DNA of 64,000 bases, taken from NCBI GenBank assembly GCA_002245135.1, contig NGBS01000601.1:1-64000 (forward strand), read 5' to 3'. Shown piece after piece: positions 1-9,823 of this stretch (position 1 is the stretch's first letter; each line of letters starts with the position of its first letter). This stretch comes from Proteromonas lacertae (taxonomy: Eukaryota > Sar > Bigyra > Opalinata > Proteromonadidae). The notes under the pieces are model-generated. The model did not search any database and was not told the origin of the DNA. It saw only the letters and a list, made by a program, of their open reading frames with translations. A program made the position numbers and the translations under genes.

Positions 1-30
1 CTACTTACTTACATAGAAATACATTTCTTA

Positions 31-105
31 TTCTATAAAGTAGCTACCCTGCCGGGTAGAACAGGTAGCTACTTATCTATTTCTACACATTATTTCTACT
101 ATCCT
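31..105 (+). repeat. Left terminal inverted repeat of the virus-like element
   Basis: A GC-rich patch in AT-rich surroundings. Read inward, 41-68 begins TAGCTAC and later contains GGGTAG-AACAG-TAG. The reverse complement of 19866-19893 has the same order and the same 28-nt length, differing mainly in a 5-6 nt centre. Weaker similarity continues inward to a shared TTTCTACT. Inside the patch, 38-48 and 64-74 form a perfect 11-bp inverted repeat. Similarity fades outward of about position 31, so this looks like the left terminus. Found by eye, without an alignment score. Confidence 0.55.
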
Positions 106-206
106 ACGCTAAAAACTATTAAAAATATAAAAATAGAATTTGACCCATAAATTTATTCACACACTAAAATATATACACAATTTTAAATTCACCACTTGCT
201 CCAGTA

Positions 207-289
207 TAACCCGTACCAAAAACTAATTCACACTCAAATCGCTTATTCTTACCTGTAGAAGGCACCTAAGAATAGTCTGGTACGGTTTA
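207..289 (+). other. Nested inverted repeat near the left terminus
   Basis: Outer arms CCGTACCA (211-218) and TGGTACGG (278-285) pair perfectly, and three more outer pairs exist at 207-209/287-289 after one mismatch. An inner stem TATTCTTA (244-251) pairs with TAAGAATA (267-274) around a 15-nt loop. It could be a structured RNA, a replication or packaging signal, or a promoter-proximal hairpin. No known RNA family was recognised. Confidence 0.4.
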
Positions 290-360
290 CCCACATACAG
301 TGATATTCTTACGGTTATACATATATCTGATATATATATATATATATATAATTTTATTAG

Positions 361-918
361 CTGCACCAGTAACAGGTCGTCCTTTTAATCCATTTAATCC
401 ATATCGATTATATATCAAAATCGATAATCCTAATGATGAACCTCCAAAAGTAGAAGAAAAATCGCCAATGTATATTTTATATTATTTATATATATATATA
501 TATATTTATTTATAGTTATTCACCAACAACACCACCTGATCATGTTAATGATTTAATCAATTTAACGGTAGGTGATGAACATCGTGAATCAATGTATATT
601 TTATATTATTTATATATATATATATATATTATTTATAGATATTCACCAGTACCACCACCACCATCTTCATCTGATACCTTAACCTACGAAGAAATCAAAA
701 AGCTGCGTAATGAAAGCTTAGTAGGTAAAAGGATCAGAGATGGTAGAAGAAGAGCCAAGGCAGAAAGAGAAGAGCTCAATTTCAAAGTTGCTAGTGACAT
801 GTCACTAGCTATGGACCTCCAGCGTTATTATGATACAATGTTCAAAAAACAAGAGTTAGAAGAAAAAATGATGAAGAAGCACAGATTAAATCCTAAAAGT
901 GTTAAAGAGTATCACTAA
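361..918 (+). CDS. Spliced element protein, 5' end unresolved
   Basis: Three coding segments (361-469, 516-593, 639-918) join in frame if introns 470-515 and 594-638 are removed. A third intron probably ends at 360 with donor near 314. No ATG is visible upstream, so the first exon and start are unknown. The product is Pro-rich at its N-terminal side, with YSP motifs at both exon joins, followed by a basic helical tail containing GKRIRDGRRRAKAEREE and ending MMKKHRLNPKSVKEYH. The two introns are almost the same sequence. The gene lies inside the inferred left terminus, so it is assigned to the element. No family was recognised. Confidence 0.5.
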
Positions 919-1180
919 GAAGGTATTAAAAGATAAAAACTAATTAGATAAAGTAATGTTATAATTAACACTTTTTTACTATTGATTGAATTGTTTTTGT
1001 TATTTCTTTTTTTTCTATATAAAATAAATAAAAATAACATAAACCAATAAAATAAAACGAAAATAACATAAACCAATAAAATAATCGAAAATAACAAGTG
1101 TTTTCAACACTATAATTTTTCGATAAGATTTTCATTATAAATTTCTTTACATTATTTTTTCTTTTTTTAAAAAAAGAAAA
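919..1180. repeat. Intergenic AT-rich spacer with a short tandem repeat
   Basis: Between two plus-strand genes. About 1031-1095 holds a unit of roughly 28 nt (AAATAACATAAACCAATAAA plus a short variable tail ending CG), two full copies and a partial third. No coding signal was seen on either strand. Confidence 0.5.
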
Positions 1181-1635
1181 ATGGATTCAAGTGAAGAAAA
1201 GTATTGCAATCGATGTAAACATATTAAACCTATAAATGATTTATGGGTGAAAGAGGTAAAATTTCATCATTATGCAATCAATGTAAAGAATATAGGAGAT
1301 GTTATCAGACAATATATAGAAGCAAAAAAATGAATGAACTTAGAAGTATATTTGTTGATGGTGATGATAAATTTAAATGTCGTTATTGTGCTCGTTTCTT
1401 TAAAAATGAGTATAGATCAAAAGAAATTACATTATGTAAAGTGTGTTTTAAATTCTTATTAAAATTCTTTAATAATAGTCGTAAATATTTAGGTAAAGAA
1501 ATATATAGTAAAGATAATAAAATAAGATGTTTTATATGCAGAAAAATGAAACCTGCTTTTAAAATACATAGCAATAATAGATGCAAGAAATGCATGAGAC
1601 ATTATATTCATAAACTTAATAAAATACAATTATAA
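1181..1635 (+). CDS. Three-module CxxC zinc-binding protein, frameshifted
   Basis: An ATG at 1181 opens a frame with CNRC. The rest of the protein is in the next frame from about 1225-1245 on. Read across that one-base shift, it has six CxxC pairs (CNRC, CNQC, CRYC, CKVC, CFIC, CKKC), which suits three successive four-cysteine zinc-binding modules with roughly 20-residue spacers. The spacers are Lys/Arg-rich, which suggests nucleic-acid binding. The family is unknown; it might be a late transcription or packaging factor, but that is inference. The shift lies beside a GGG run and could be decay or an assembly error. Confidence 0.6.
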
Positions 1636-1733
1636 AAATTGTTAAATATATATATATATATTGAATCATTATTTTTATTTGGGTTTTTCTTAATATATAA
1701 TAGAGTTTTTAAGTGTATTTATATATATATATA

Positions 1734-2069
1734 ATGAATCAATCATCAAATACATCTATATTGAATTCATTGAAAGATGTATCAAGTACAGTTGATTCAC
1801 TTAAAAATGAGATGTATATAGTATTATTTTTGTTAGGTTTATGGTTATTAAATAAAATCAAACAAATAGGTGTTTATTTATATCGAAGACATTACCCAGA
1901 AGATATATCAAGAATATTAGATGAACCAGTAACACCAAGTACATCAGTTCCTATGACTACATTTATGTCAAGAACAGTGCCTCTACCATCACCAAAAGTA
2001 TCAAGAATTCATTCAAATAGATCACTAGATGATATAAGTTTAGATATGAATGAGAAGAAAAATAATTAA
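1734..2069 (+). CDS. Small single-pass membrane protein of the element
   Basis: The 111-aa product starts at MNQSS, directly behind a TATATATATATA tract at 1720-1732. It has a short polar N-terminus, one hydrophobic segment at about residues 33-47 (IVLFLLGLWLL) followed by basic residues, and a Ser/Pro/Thr-rich tail. Small membrane proteins are common in Polinton-like viruses and may contact an internal membrane or act during exit, but nothing here proves that. No homologue was recognised. Confidence 0.55.
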   Translation: MNQSSNTSILNSLKDVSSTVDSLKNEMYIVLFLLGLWLLNKIKQIGVYLYRRHYPEDISRILDEPVTPSTSVPMTTFMSRTVPLPSPKVSRIHSNRSLDDISLDMNEKKNN

Positions 2070-2237
2070 TTAATATATATGTTATATTTTATAATGTAAT
2101 AGATGAATATGTATGTATATATCTTTCCCAAATAAAAAACAAAAATAATAATTCAATTCTTTAAAGAGTACCTTTTTTAATATAAAGATAAGGTATAACT
2201 TAGCAAAATAGAAGTAAGTATTTTAATTACTTTTTTT

Positions 2238-3977
2238 TTATTTAAGAAAGTCATCAAATATACTTTCATCTGGACTGAAATCAATATCATTATCAATATC
2301 AACATCAACAATATTACCATCATCATCAAACTTGAGATTAGGGTTTTCATCTCTTAACTTTTGCACATATGCCATTTTCAATGAAGCAATTTGTTTTTCT
2401 AATTCATTTTGATATTCAACCTTCTTTTTAAAGACATCATACTGATCTTGAGGAGTAACTTTAACTGGTGGAGTATTGTCTTTAATGATTGTACCATAAG
2501 GTTTAGGTGCAATCTTAACTAAAGGTTTAGGTGGTAATGGTGGTGCTATTTCTTTAACAATTGGTTTTTCATGAACTATTGGTGGTGGTTCAGCAATTTC
2601 ATAATTCACTTTAGGTAATATCGGTTTAAGTGTTGGTTGTATAATTTTTTTTGGATTAGCCCAATTATGCTTGCTGTAATAATAATCTTTATCATTGTTA
2701 ATATTGTCTTCCATTTCCTTTAATATATCTTTGTTGATAATAACTTTAGCTTGTGTTGTAATTTTAGTTTCATCAGTAATAACTTTAGCTGCTGGTGTAA
2801 TTTTAGTTTCATCAGTAATAACTTTAGCTGCTGGTGTAATTTTAGTTTCATCAGTAATAACTTTAGCTGCTGGTGTAATTTTAGTTTCATCAGTAATAAC
2901 TTTAGCTACTGGTGTAATTTTAGTTTCATCAGTAATAACTTTAGCTGCTGGTGTAATTTTAGTTTCATCAGTAATAACTTTAGCTACTGGTGTAATTTTA
3001 GTTTCATCAGTAATAACTTTAACTTTAGCTACTGGTGTAATTTTAGTTTCATCAATAATAACTTTAGTTGGTGGTGTAATTTTAGTTTCATCAGTAATAA
3101 CTTTAGCTACTGGTGTAATTTTATCTTTTTTTATATTTACCTTTGGTTTTGATACATTAATTTTGATAACTTCATTATCATCATCAACATCTTCAAAAAC
3201 ATCATTATCATTAATCCAATCAGTATCCTTATTTTTTAATGCATCATCAACTAAATTCTTCTCAGACTTTAAAGGCTTTTTGATAGTAGTATTTATTTTA
3301 TGCACTTTAATGCTTTCACCACCAATATTTGATTTAGGTGTTAGTTTTCTACATCTTTTACTGCGTTTAATACATCCATCATCATCTTCATCATCATCAT
3401 CAATATTAGCTTTTCTTTTCACACCACCTAATAACTTACTATCAGTTGTAAAATTGTCACCTAGAGAATATGGGCTAATTAATAAGACTTCATCAATATC
3501 TTTTAGTACCTCACCATTTATGTATTGAGGATTCTTTTCAACTGCATCAAAGAATAAATTTAATGAACTAGCATATCTAATTACTGATGATAAGGATAAT
3601 AAACTTGGACTGTTATTATAATGAATATATTTGATTTTATCATCACAATAATTTATAATGTTTTGTGAAATACTTCTAATTTTAATCCATTCTTTGACAT
3701 CTAAGCTGTTAATGCTTTTTCTGTTAAATCTATGCACAAAAGCTATGTATATATAATATAATATAATATAATATAATATATATATAGATACCTGCTTTTT
3801 GATTAGAATTCGATGATGAAGGTAGTGCTAATGCTTCTTCATTTTGCTGAATCTTCTTTTCATCTATATATATATTTAATGATGTATTTATATACTCTTC
3901 TTAACAACTTTTAATGTCTTTGATGAAGAATTATCTTCATTATCTCTAGGTGAAGTATGTTTAACACGTACACTCAT
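2238..3977 (-). CDS. Repeat-rich element protein encoded by three exons
   Basis: Minus-strand exons 3977-3896, 3863-3792 and 3742-2238 join in frame to about 552 aa. The 32-nt and 49-nt introns begin GTAT and end TAG. Exon 1 supplies the only ATG (MSVRVKHTSPRD). After a helical N-terminal region comes an acidic and basic stretch, then about nine tandem copies of a 13-residue unit (consensus ITPVAKVITDETK), a Pro-rich segment (APPLPPKP), a short coiled coil and an acidic end. The repeats suggest an elongated or scaffold-like virion protein, which is inference. A spliced gene inside a virus-like element is unusual. Confidence 0.65.
2745..3130 (-). repeat. 39-bp in-frame tandem repeat
   Basis: About nine near-identical 39-bp units within the preceding gene. 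Variation is mostly GCT/ACT/GTT at one codon (Ala/Val/Pro positions), and one unit carries a 6-bp insertion. The regular array also leaves long open frames on the opposite strand, which are not genes. Confidence 0.85.
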
Positions 3978-4136
3978 TTTTTAAAAAGAAATATTGAATA
4001 AGGTGTTGAGAAAGTCGAAAATAAAAAATGATTTCAAAATCGAAAGAAACCGTTTTTTAATGAAATGTTTGATGATTTCAAGCTTATTTTAATAAAATCA
4101 AAATATTAAATAATATAGTTAGTTTAATTTTTTATT

Positions 4137-5300
4137 TTATGTATATTTTGAATTAGGTCTTATAGTTCTACCAAAAGAACTCTTTCTTATATTTTTAGGT
4201 GCAATATATGTTACTTTATCATTTTTATCATTATCATTTTTGTTTGAATTTATGCTTTTTATTGCACTTAACCTAAATCTACCCTTTGTTTTAATAACAT
4301 TTTTAATTTTTCTTAATTCATATGGTTTAAATTTAAATAAACCAAGGTTTTTAGGATTAAATTCAGAAGGAATTGATCCATCTATATTCTTTAATGAGTA
4401 AGAAATAGGTGTTTTTTTATCAATCATATAAACTTTATCACTAAAATATCTACTTTTATCTAACTTATTTCTTCTTCTCTCTTTAACTCTAACATATTCA
4501 TTTCTATCAAATTTAGTATCTTTTAATCTTCGTTCTTTATTTCTTTGTCTTGATTCTTTATAAAACAAATCTTGTAATTCAAAATCATCATGTACTTCAT
4601 TTGGTGTATAATTATTAAGTGAACTATGTGGTTTTGAATTATAATATAATACTATAGTGTTAACTATTTCAATTAGACCATTAAGATTATTTAACTTTTC
4701 AAATTCTTTATCATCAAAAGTATTCAAGTATCTATAAAACATATTTTTAATAGTTCTTACTGCACTATCTAATATTTTCATTATATTATGTTCATCAGTA
4801 TCTTTCATTATAAATCTAATATTATTTTTATTAAATAGCTGCAAAAACTTATTACCATATATTACACCAGATTCTTGATCCATCAAAATAGAACCTACAA
4901 ATCTAGCATTTTCATTAACATGTTTAAGACCTTGATAAAACCATGATTCAAAAACTGGAAATACGCTTGATTCAGTTTTACTTTTAACATAATATATCCA
5001 CACTTTTCTACTAACTACTTCAATTATAAATAAAAAAGGTAATTTTGTATTATTAAAAAATATAATATCCATTTGATATGAACCTGGTATCTTTTCTATT
5101 TCATATTTAATATTTATTCTTTTTTTAACTGCTACTTGGTAATCTGGTTTTGATTCAACTAACTCTTTAGCAGTTCTTGTTATATCAGGTTTTGAATACT
5201 TTGATGATAATTTATCAACACTAAAATTTATAAAATCATTTTTATTTAAATAACCAAAGTCTTTATATAATTCATTTATTTTATGTTGTAAATCATTCAT
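4137..5300 (-). CDS. rve-family (retroviral-type) integrase of Polinton type
   Basis: The 387-aa protein would catalyse insertion of the element DNA. The RNase-H-like core carries D78 (SYQMDII) and D141 (ILMDQESG). In the place of the usual catalytic Glu, 37 residues further on, the sequence has D178 (ILDSAVRTIK), so the triad reads D-D-D rather than D-D-E. The core continues with YYNSKPHSSLNNYTPNEV, which matches the usual rve end (N..PHSSL...TP.E). The C-terminal part (about residues 255-320: YVRVKERRR, then YSLKNIDGSI) resembles the SH3-like or chromodomain-like tail of Polinton integrases. An N-terminal HHCC zinc finger is not evident. A TA-rich tract precedes the ATG. Confidence 0.85.
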   Translation of the reverse strand: MNDLQHKINELYKDFGYLNKNDFINFSVDKLSSKYSKPDITRTAKELVESKPDYQVAVKKRINIKYEIEKIPGSYQMDIIFFNNTKLPFLFIIEVVSRKVWIYYVKSKTESSVFPVFESWFYQGLKHVNENARFVGSILMDQESGVIYGNKFLQLFNKNNIRFIMKDTDEHNIMKILDSAVRTIKNMFYRYLNTFDDKEFEKLNNLNGLIEIVNTIVLYYNSKPHSSLNNYTPNEVHDDFELQDLFYKESRQRNKERRLKDTKFDRNEYVRVKERRRNKLDKSRYFSDKVYMIDKKTPISYSLKNIDGSIPSEFNPKNLGLFKFKPYELRKIKNVIKTKGRFRLSAIKSINSNKNDNDKNDKVTYIAPKNIRKSSFGRTIRPNSKYT

Positions 5301-5367
5301 TTACTTATATATTTTAAAAATATATAACAAATAAAAATATATATAATAAAGAATTATGTTTTATTTT

Positions 5368-8300
5368 TTATTTTTTATGATGTCTATCTTTAAGCCATTT
5401 ATAATATAATTCTATATCTCTATTACTTAAACGACATCTAGTAGGATCCATACCGTTATTTAACATTGTATTAAAGAAATCTTCTCTTGCTTCATCAGTA
5501 CTAAATCTTAATGTATGTGATTGTGAATTATGATTTATACTATCATTATTTCTAATTGGTTTATAAAAAGTATTATCACCTACAGCCATAATTGAATCTG
5601 GATCATCATCATAATCTTTTTCATTTTCATTATCAGTTACTGTATTTGGTACTTCATTATTATTATTTGTAATTGGTAATTCATTTTGCTGATTATTAAT
5701 CAGTGATATATCAATTTTTCTTCTTTTGTTTATAGCTTTTGTTTTATCTTTTTTATTTTCATCAGTAATAAAATCTTTGTTATAATATTTTGAATTTTTA
5801 CGTCTTTCATCTTTATTTCTTAATACTCTTCCTGGTAATGGTGGAGGTGGTTCATTTATTTGTGCTACTTTTCTTCTCCTCTCCGTTTTTTGTTTTTCAG
5901 CCTCTTCTATTGCTCTTAATCTTAATTATTTTAATCTTTCTCTTTTTGCTGCTCTTTCATCTCTTGCACGTTTTTCTCTTGCACGTTTTTCTTGTAATAA
6001 TTCCAATTCTTTTTCTTTCTTATCCGATTCTGATACATTTTTTATAGTATGAATTATATCAGAAATAACTTCAGCTGTTTTATAACTACCATTTTTAACT
6101 ACATCAAATGCTTTAGATGTAACATTTATAAAATTATTTAACATATTTCTTCCACTTTCTTCAATATTTATATGATGTTTTTGCATAGTAGGTGATGGAG
6201 AAGCTTCTTGAATTGGTTGAGTTTCTTGTACATTAGAAATATCTAAAGGTGGTACTTCTACATGATGTTGTGCTACAGGAGGAGAAGATGGTTCTTCTTC
6301 TATTTCTTGTTCATTATCATCTTCTATTTCATTATTATTATCATGAAGTGATATAGTAGGTACTTCATTTGATTTACGTTTTTTATTTTTTATTACTTTA
6401 TGCGTATTTTTTCTTTTTTGTTTTTTAAATTTTGCATCTTTATAAAATACAAATGTATTACCATCTTCATCTTCATATACATCATCATCATTATATGATA
6501 CAAGCATATCTTTATATTTTGTAGTTGGTCTTTTTATAATCCTTTTATCTGGTATTAAATCATCTGTTGATGTTTCTACGTATTGTGTTATTTCATTAAC
6601 TGTATTAGTTGATTCATCATTTAATGTAATAGATATTGGACTTGTTGCATCATCATTATGCGCTGTTGGCGCTGGATGATTAATAATAATAGGTGGTGGA
6701 GGAGGTATTTCTTGTTGTTCTTGTAATTGATTTATTTGATTTTCTAAAATACTTATCTGATTTAGTAAATTATTTCTTTCTTGTTGCAAATCAATAATTT
6801 CTTGATTCATTCTCCCTCCTTCTTGTGATAATTGTGTTAATTGATTATTTATTCTTTCTTGTATATCATTAATTGCTTCTTGTAATCTATTTCTCTCAGA
6901 TAAATAATTACTACATAAATTTTGAAGTCTTTCTCTCTCACGTATTTCATTTTGTAATTGATTTTCTATTTCTCTTTGCCTATTTAAATTTTCATTTGGT
7001 TCAATATCTATATTATTTCCCATAATTAATCTAATTCGATGATTATTAGAATTTATAATATTAGTTGAATCGCCAAGAATTAATGAATTATCATTATTAT
7101 CAACTATTAAATCATTCGATCCGTTATCTATATAACTTCTTGAAGGTATATCGTTTAATGAAACGACTAAAGGTTGCATTTCTTTACTTGGAGGGAATAT
7201 TAGTCTTAATCTTCTATTAGGTGTATCAGTTGATGTACTTCTATCTGTTACTGATGGTGGAGGTGGTTCTTGTATTTCTACTTCATCAAAATTTTGATGA
7301 ATTAAATCTCTATTTGTATATTGATCTACATTATTATGTGGTCTTATTCTAGTTAATATTCTTCTTGGTGATCTAACTAATGAATCTATATGATTTGTAT
7401 CATTAATTATTCTTAAATTAGGAATATCAGTAGTTGAACTACTATCTGTTATTAATGGTGGAGATACTTGATCTATATTTACATTATCATTAATTTGTCT
7501 TTGAAGTTGTTTCTTTTTTTTCTTTTTAGCAATAGCTGGAATTTGTAATACATCACCACTTTCTGATACATATCTATCACCTGTTCCATTCCAATTTACA
7601 AATTCATTTACAAATCTATGAGGTCTTTTAATTTCATCTCTATTTCTAAAATTATATCTTCCACCATCATTTATCTGAATACGAGGTGAATTGACTGGAG
7701 AATTAACTGGAGAATTAACTGTTGACACAACTGGTGAATTGTTAGGTGTAATTTCACTTACATTTTCAATAGGATTGATACTAGGTAAAGGTGGTGGGTT
7801 AATAACAGGTGAAGGACTATGATAAACACGTCTTCTTCTTTTATTTCTTAGTCTATTTTGAGGACTAATTTCTAATCTTGTACCATCTCTTGATCTATAT
7901 CTATCACCAGTTCCACTTAAATCTATAAAGTAATCATTTAATCTTCCTGGTACATGAATTTCATCTCTATTTCTAAAATTATATCTACCACCATCATTTA
8001 TCTGAATACGAGGTGAATTGACTGGAGAGTTAACTGGCGATATAAGAGGTGATGGAGGATTTATTATTGGTGGATTAATTATAGGTGGTCCTCTAACAGG
8101 TGGACCTCTACCTGGTGGTGGTGGTGGATTTACTATACTCTCTACTGGTGATTATTATGTGTCTCTAACAGTGACTCTACTGGTGGTGGTGGTGGATTTA
8201 CTATACTCTTACTGGTGGATTAATTATAGGTGGTCCTCTAACAGGTGGACCTCTACCTGGTGGTGGTGGTGGATTTACTATACCTCCACCTCCTGGAACT

Positions 8301-8425
8301 AAATGAATTCTACCTCCACCAGGTACTGGTGGAGGACCACCTGGACCTGGTCCTGGTATATTAGGTGGTGGTACTATAGGTGGAGGTGCACCTCCTCCAC
8401 CTCCTCCACCTCCTCCTCCACCTCC

Positions 8426-8473
<48 letters not shown>

Positions 8474-8566
8474 TCCACCTCCTCCCCCCTCCTCCACCTC
8501 CTCCTCCACCTCCTGGTGGTGGTGGTGGTGGAGGTGGTGGCGGTGGTGCACCTCCTCCACCACCAC
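5368..8566 (-). CDS. Large Pro-rich coiled-coil element protein, several frameshifts
   Basis: Open frame 7728-5926 continues upstream without a stop to about 8140, and continues downstream after a one-base shift at about 5925-5935 to a stop at 5368. At about 8140-8210 stops break a repeated proline stretch, so the start is unclear. Order of features: Gly run, Pro/Gly repeats, two copies of a module (INDGGRYNFRNRDEI ... GTGDRY), basic Lys patch, a long coiled coil (about 6720-6990, heptads such as LQNEIRERERLQNL), Pro and acidic segments, a basic helical region, and a small C-terminal domain ending YYKWLKDRHHKK. Probably a structural virion component. Frame breaks may be decay or assembly error in low-complexity DNA. 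Confidence 0.5.
8427..8470. repeat. 44-nt homopolymeric C tract
   Basis: An uninterrupted run of 44 C, flanked by CCTCCA/CCTCCT repeats, in a genome of very low GC. On the minus strand it would encode glycines at the start of the large coiled-coil protein. It may be a collapsed or over-called proline/glycine repeat. Confidence 0.9.
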
Positions 8567-8573
8567 CTGGCCA

Positions 8574-9105
8574 TCACCTTCTTCTTCTCACATATATAAA
8601 TCTAGGATCATGTCTATAAATTTGATCACCTATTTTACGATCATAATTATGTAACTCATTGTATGGTAATGACTGTATTATTGATTGCTCTACAGGACCT
8701 AAATACTTATCAGCATCTGCTGCAGTTGCTTTTCCTTGTCTGATTGCATTTTTATATAAATTAAAGTTATGCTTTAATGATGCTTCTATATCAGGTCTAG
8801 CTGGATCACTAAATCTTGCAATATTTCTAGTTATATGTTCCATAACTTCATTCATATTTTCACTTCTCTTTCTATTAACATCCTGCATATATTCTTTTTG
8901 ATTATATTCATTAAATGCTTCCTCTCTTGCTTTATTTCTTTCAACACTATTCATATAATACTTTATTAATTCTGCTTCACTATTATTTTTAACATGTTTA
9001 TTAAACTTTTTCACCTTTGCTCTACGTCTAATACGTTTTAATATTCTCTTCATTAATAAATTTGTCATCTTTTTAGATAACTTATTTTTTGATTTTTTAT
9101 TACTC

Positions 9106-9107
<2 letters not shown>
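8574..9107 (-). CDS. Basic helical element protein, 177 aa
   Basis: Start chosen at MSNKKSKNK; the frame stays open upstream only through a TATA-type tract that looks like promoter sequence. The N-terminus is very basic (LLMKRILKRIRRRAKVKKF), followed by a charged helical region and a C-terminal part with ATAADADKYLGPVEQSI and a terminal RRRR. A basic helical protein among capsid genes suggests a virion-internal or DNA-binding role, which is inference. The stop lies right before the Gly/Pro-rich region of the next minus-strand gene, so a fused reading with a frameshift cannot be excluded. Confidence 0.55.
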
Positions 9108-9136
<29 letters not shown>

Positions 9137-9177
9137 AAACCACTAAGAAAACATATAATAAAAAATATTATAATAAA

Positions 9178-9747
9178 TTAATATATTGGTAATATTGCAT
9201 CATCACCAGGCATCTTAGCATCTTCTGGAACTGGTTCTAAACCATCTTTTTTATCACCTATACTAAATGGATCATCACTACCAGGTACTTTAATGCATTT
9301 CTTTTTATTAACAGGTTTTTTAATTGTATCAAGAGTACATGTCTCATCAACATCTAAATCCTTTTCAACCTCTTTAATATTCAAATTATCTAATGCTTTT
9401 TCTCTCCTTCTTTTCTCATATAAATTTTTCATTCTTGTTGCTCTAGCTTTCTCTAAGTTTTTAATTCTTTGCAATCTAGCTTCTTCACTTAATTTTACAT
9501 TCTTTTTAACCGATTGCCTTGTTGGTATATAATTATTATTATCAATATCATCTAGTTCATTAGACTCAGATTTATCATTTACTAATTCATCTTCACTTTT
9601 ATTCAATCTATATAATAATTCTGCAATCTCTCTATCAGTCTTACTCATATCTTGTGCTAATGGTGTATTATAATCATCTTCATCAGATGAATCACTATGA
9701 TAATAATCACGTGTAATTTTTACTTTTTGATTTTTATTACTATTCAT
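9178..9747 (-). CDS. Charged element protein of unknown function, 189 aa
   Basis: Complete frame from MNSNKNQK to a stop at 9178. The N-terminal third is acidic with SDSSDEDD. The middle is a strongly charged helix (RLQRIKNLEKARATRMKNLYEKRRREK) and the end is Pro/Asp-rich. No conserved domain was recognised. It shares strand, spacing and TA-rich upstream tract with its neighbours, so it is probably co-expressed with the virion genes. Confidence 0.55.
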   Translation of the reverse strand: MNSNKNQKVKITRDYYHSDSSDEDDYNTPLAQDMSKTDREIAELLYRLNKSEDELVNDKSESNELDDIDNNNYIPTRQSVKKNVKLSEEARLQRIKNLEKARATRMKNLYEKRRREKALDNLNIKEVEKDLDVDETCTLDTIKKPVNKKKCIKVPGSDDPFSIGDKKDGLEPVPEDAKMPGDDAILPIY

Positions 9748-9823
9748 TTTTTATAATAAATATATATATATTTAAATTATATAAGAATTTTATGAATGAA
9801 TAATATATTTTAATTTTTTATAA

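Noticed and set aside
915-1097. Minus-strand 60-aa hydrophobic frame
   Set aside because: It is created by the AT-rich tandem repeat and lacks upstream signals.
2695-3528. Long plus-strand open frames (277 and 133 aa) across the repeat gene
   Set aside because: They are shadows of the 39-bp repeat on the opposite strand: low complexity Ser/Val/Ile or Cys/Asn/Phe runs, with no start context.
8018-8620. Plus- and minus-strand frames full of Pro, Gly, Trp or Thr
   Set aside because: All six frames stay open because of CCT/CCA/GGT repeats; only the minus-strand reading continuing the coiled-coil protein is supported.
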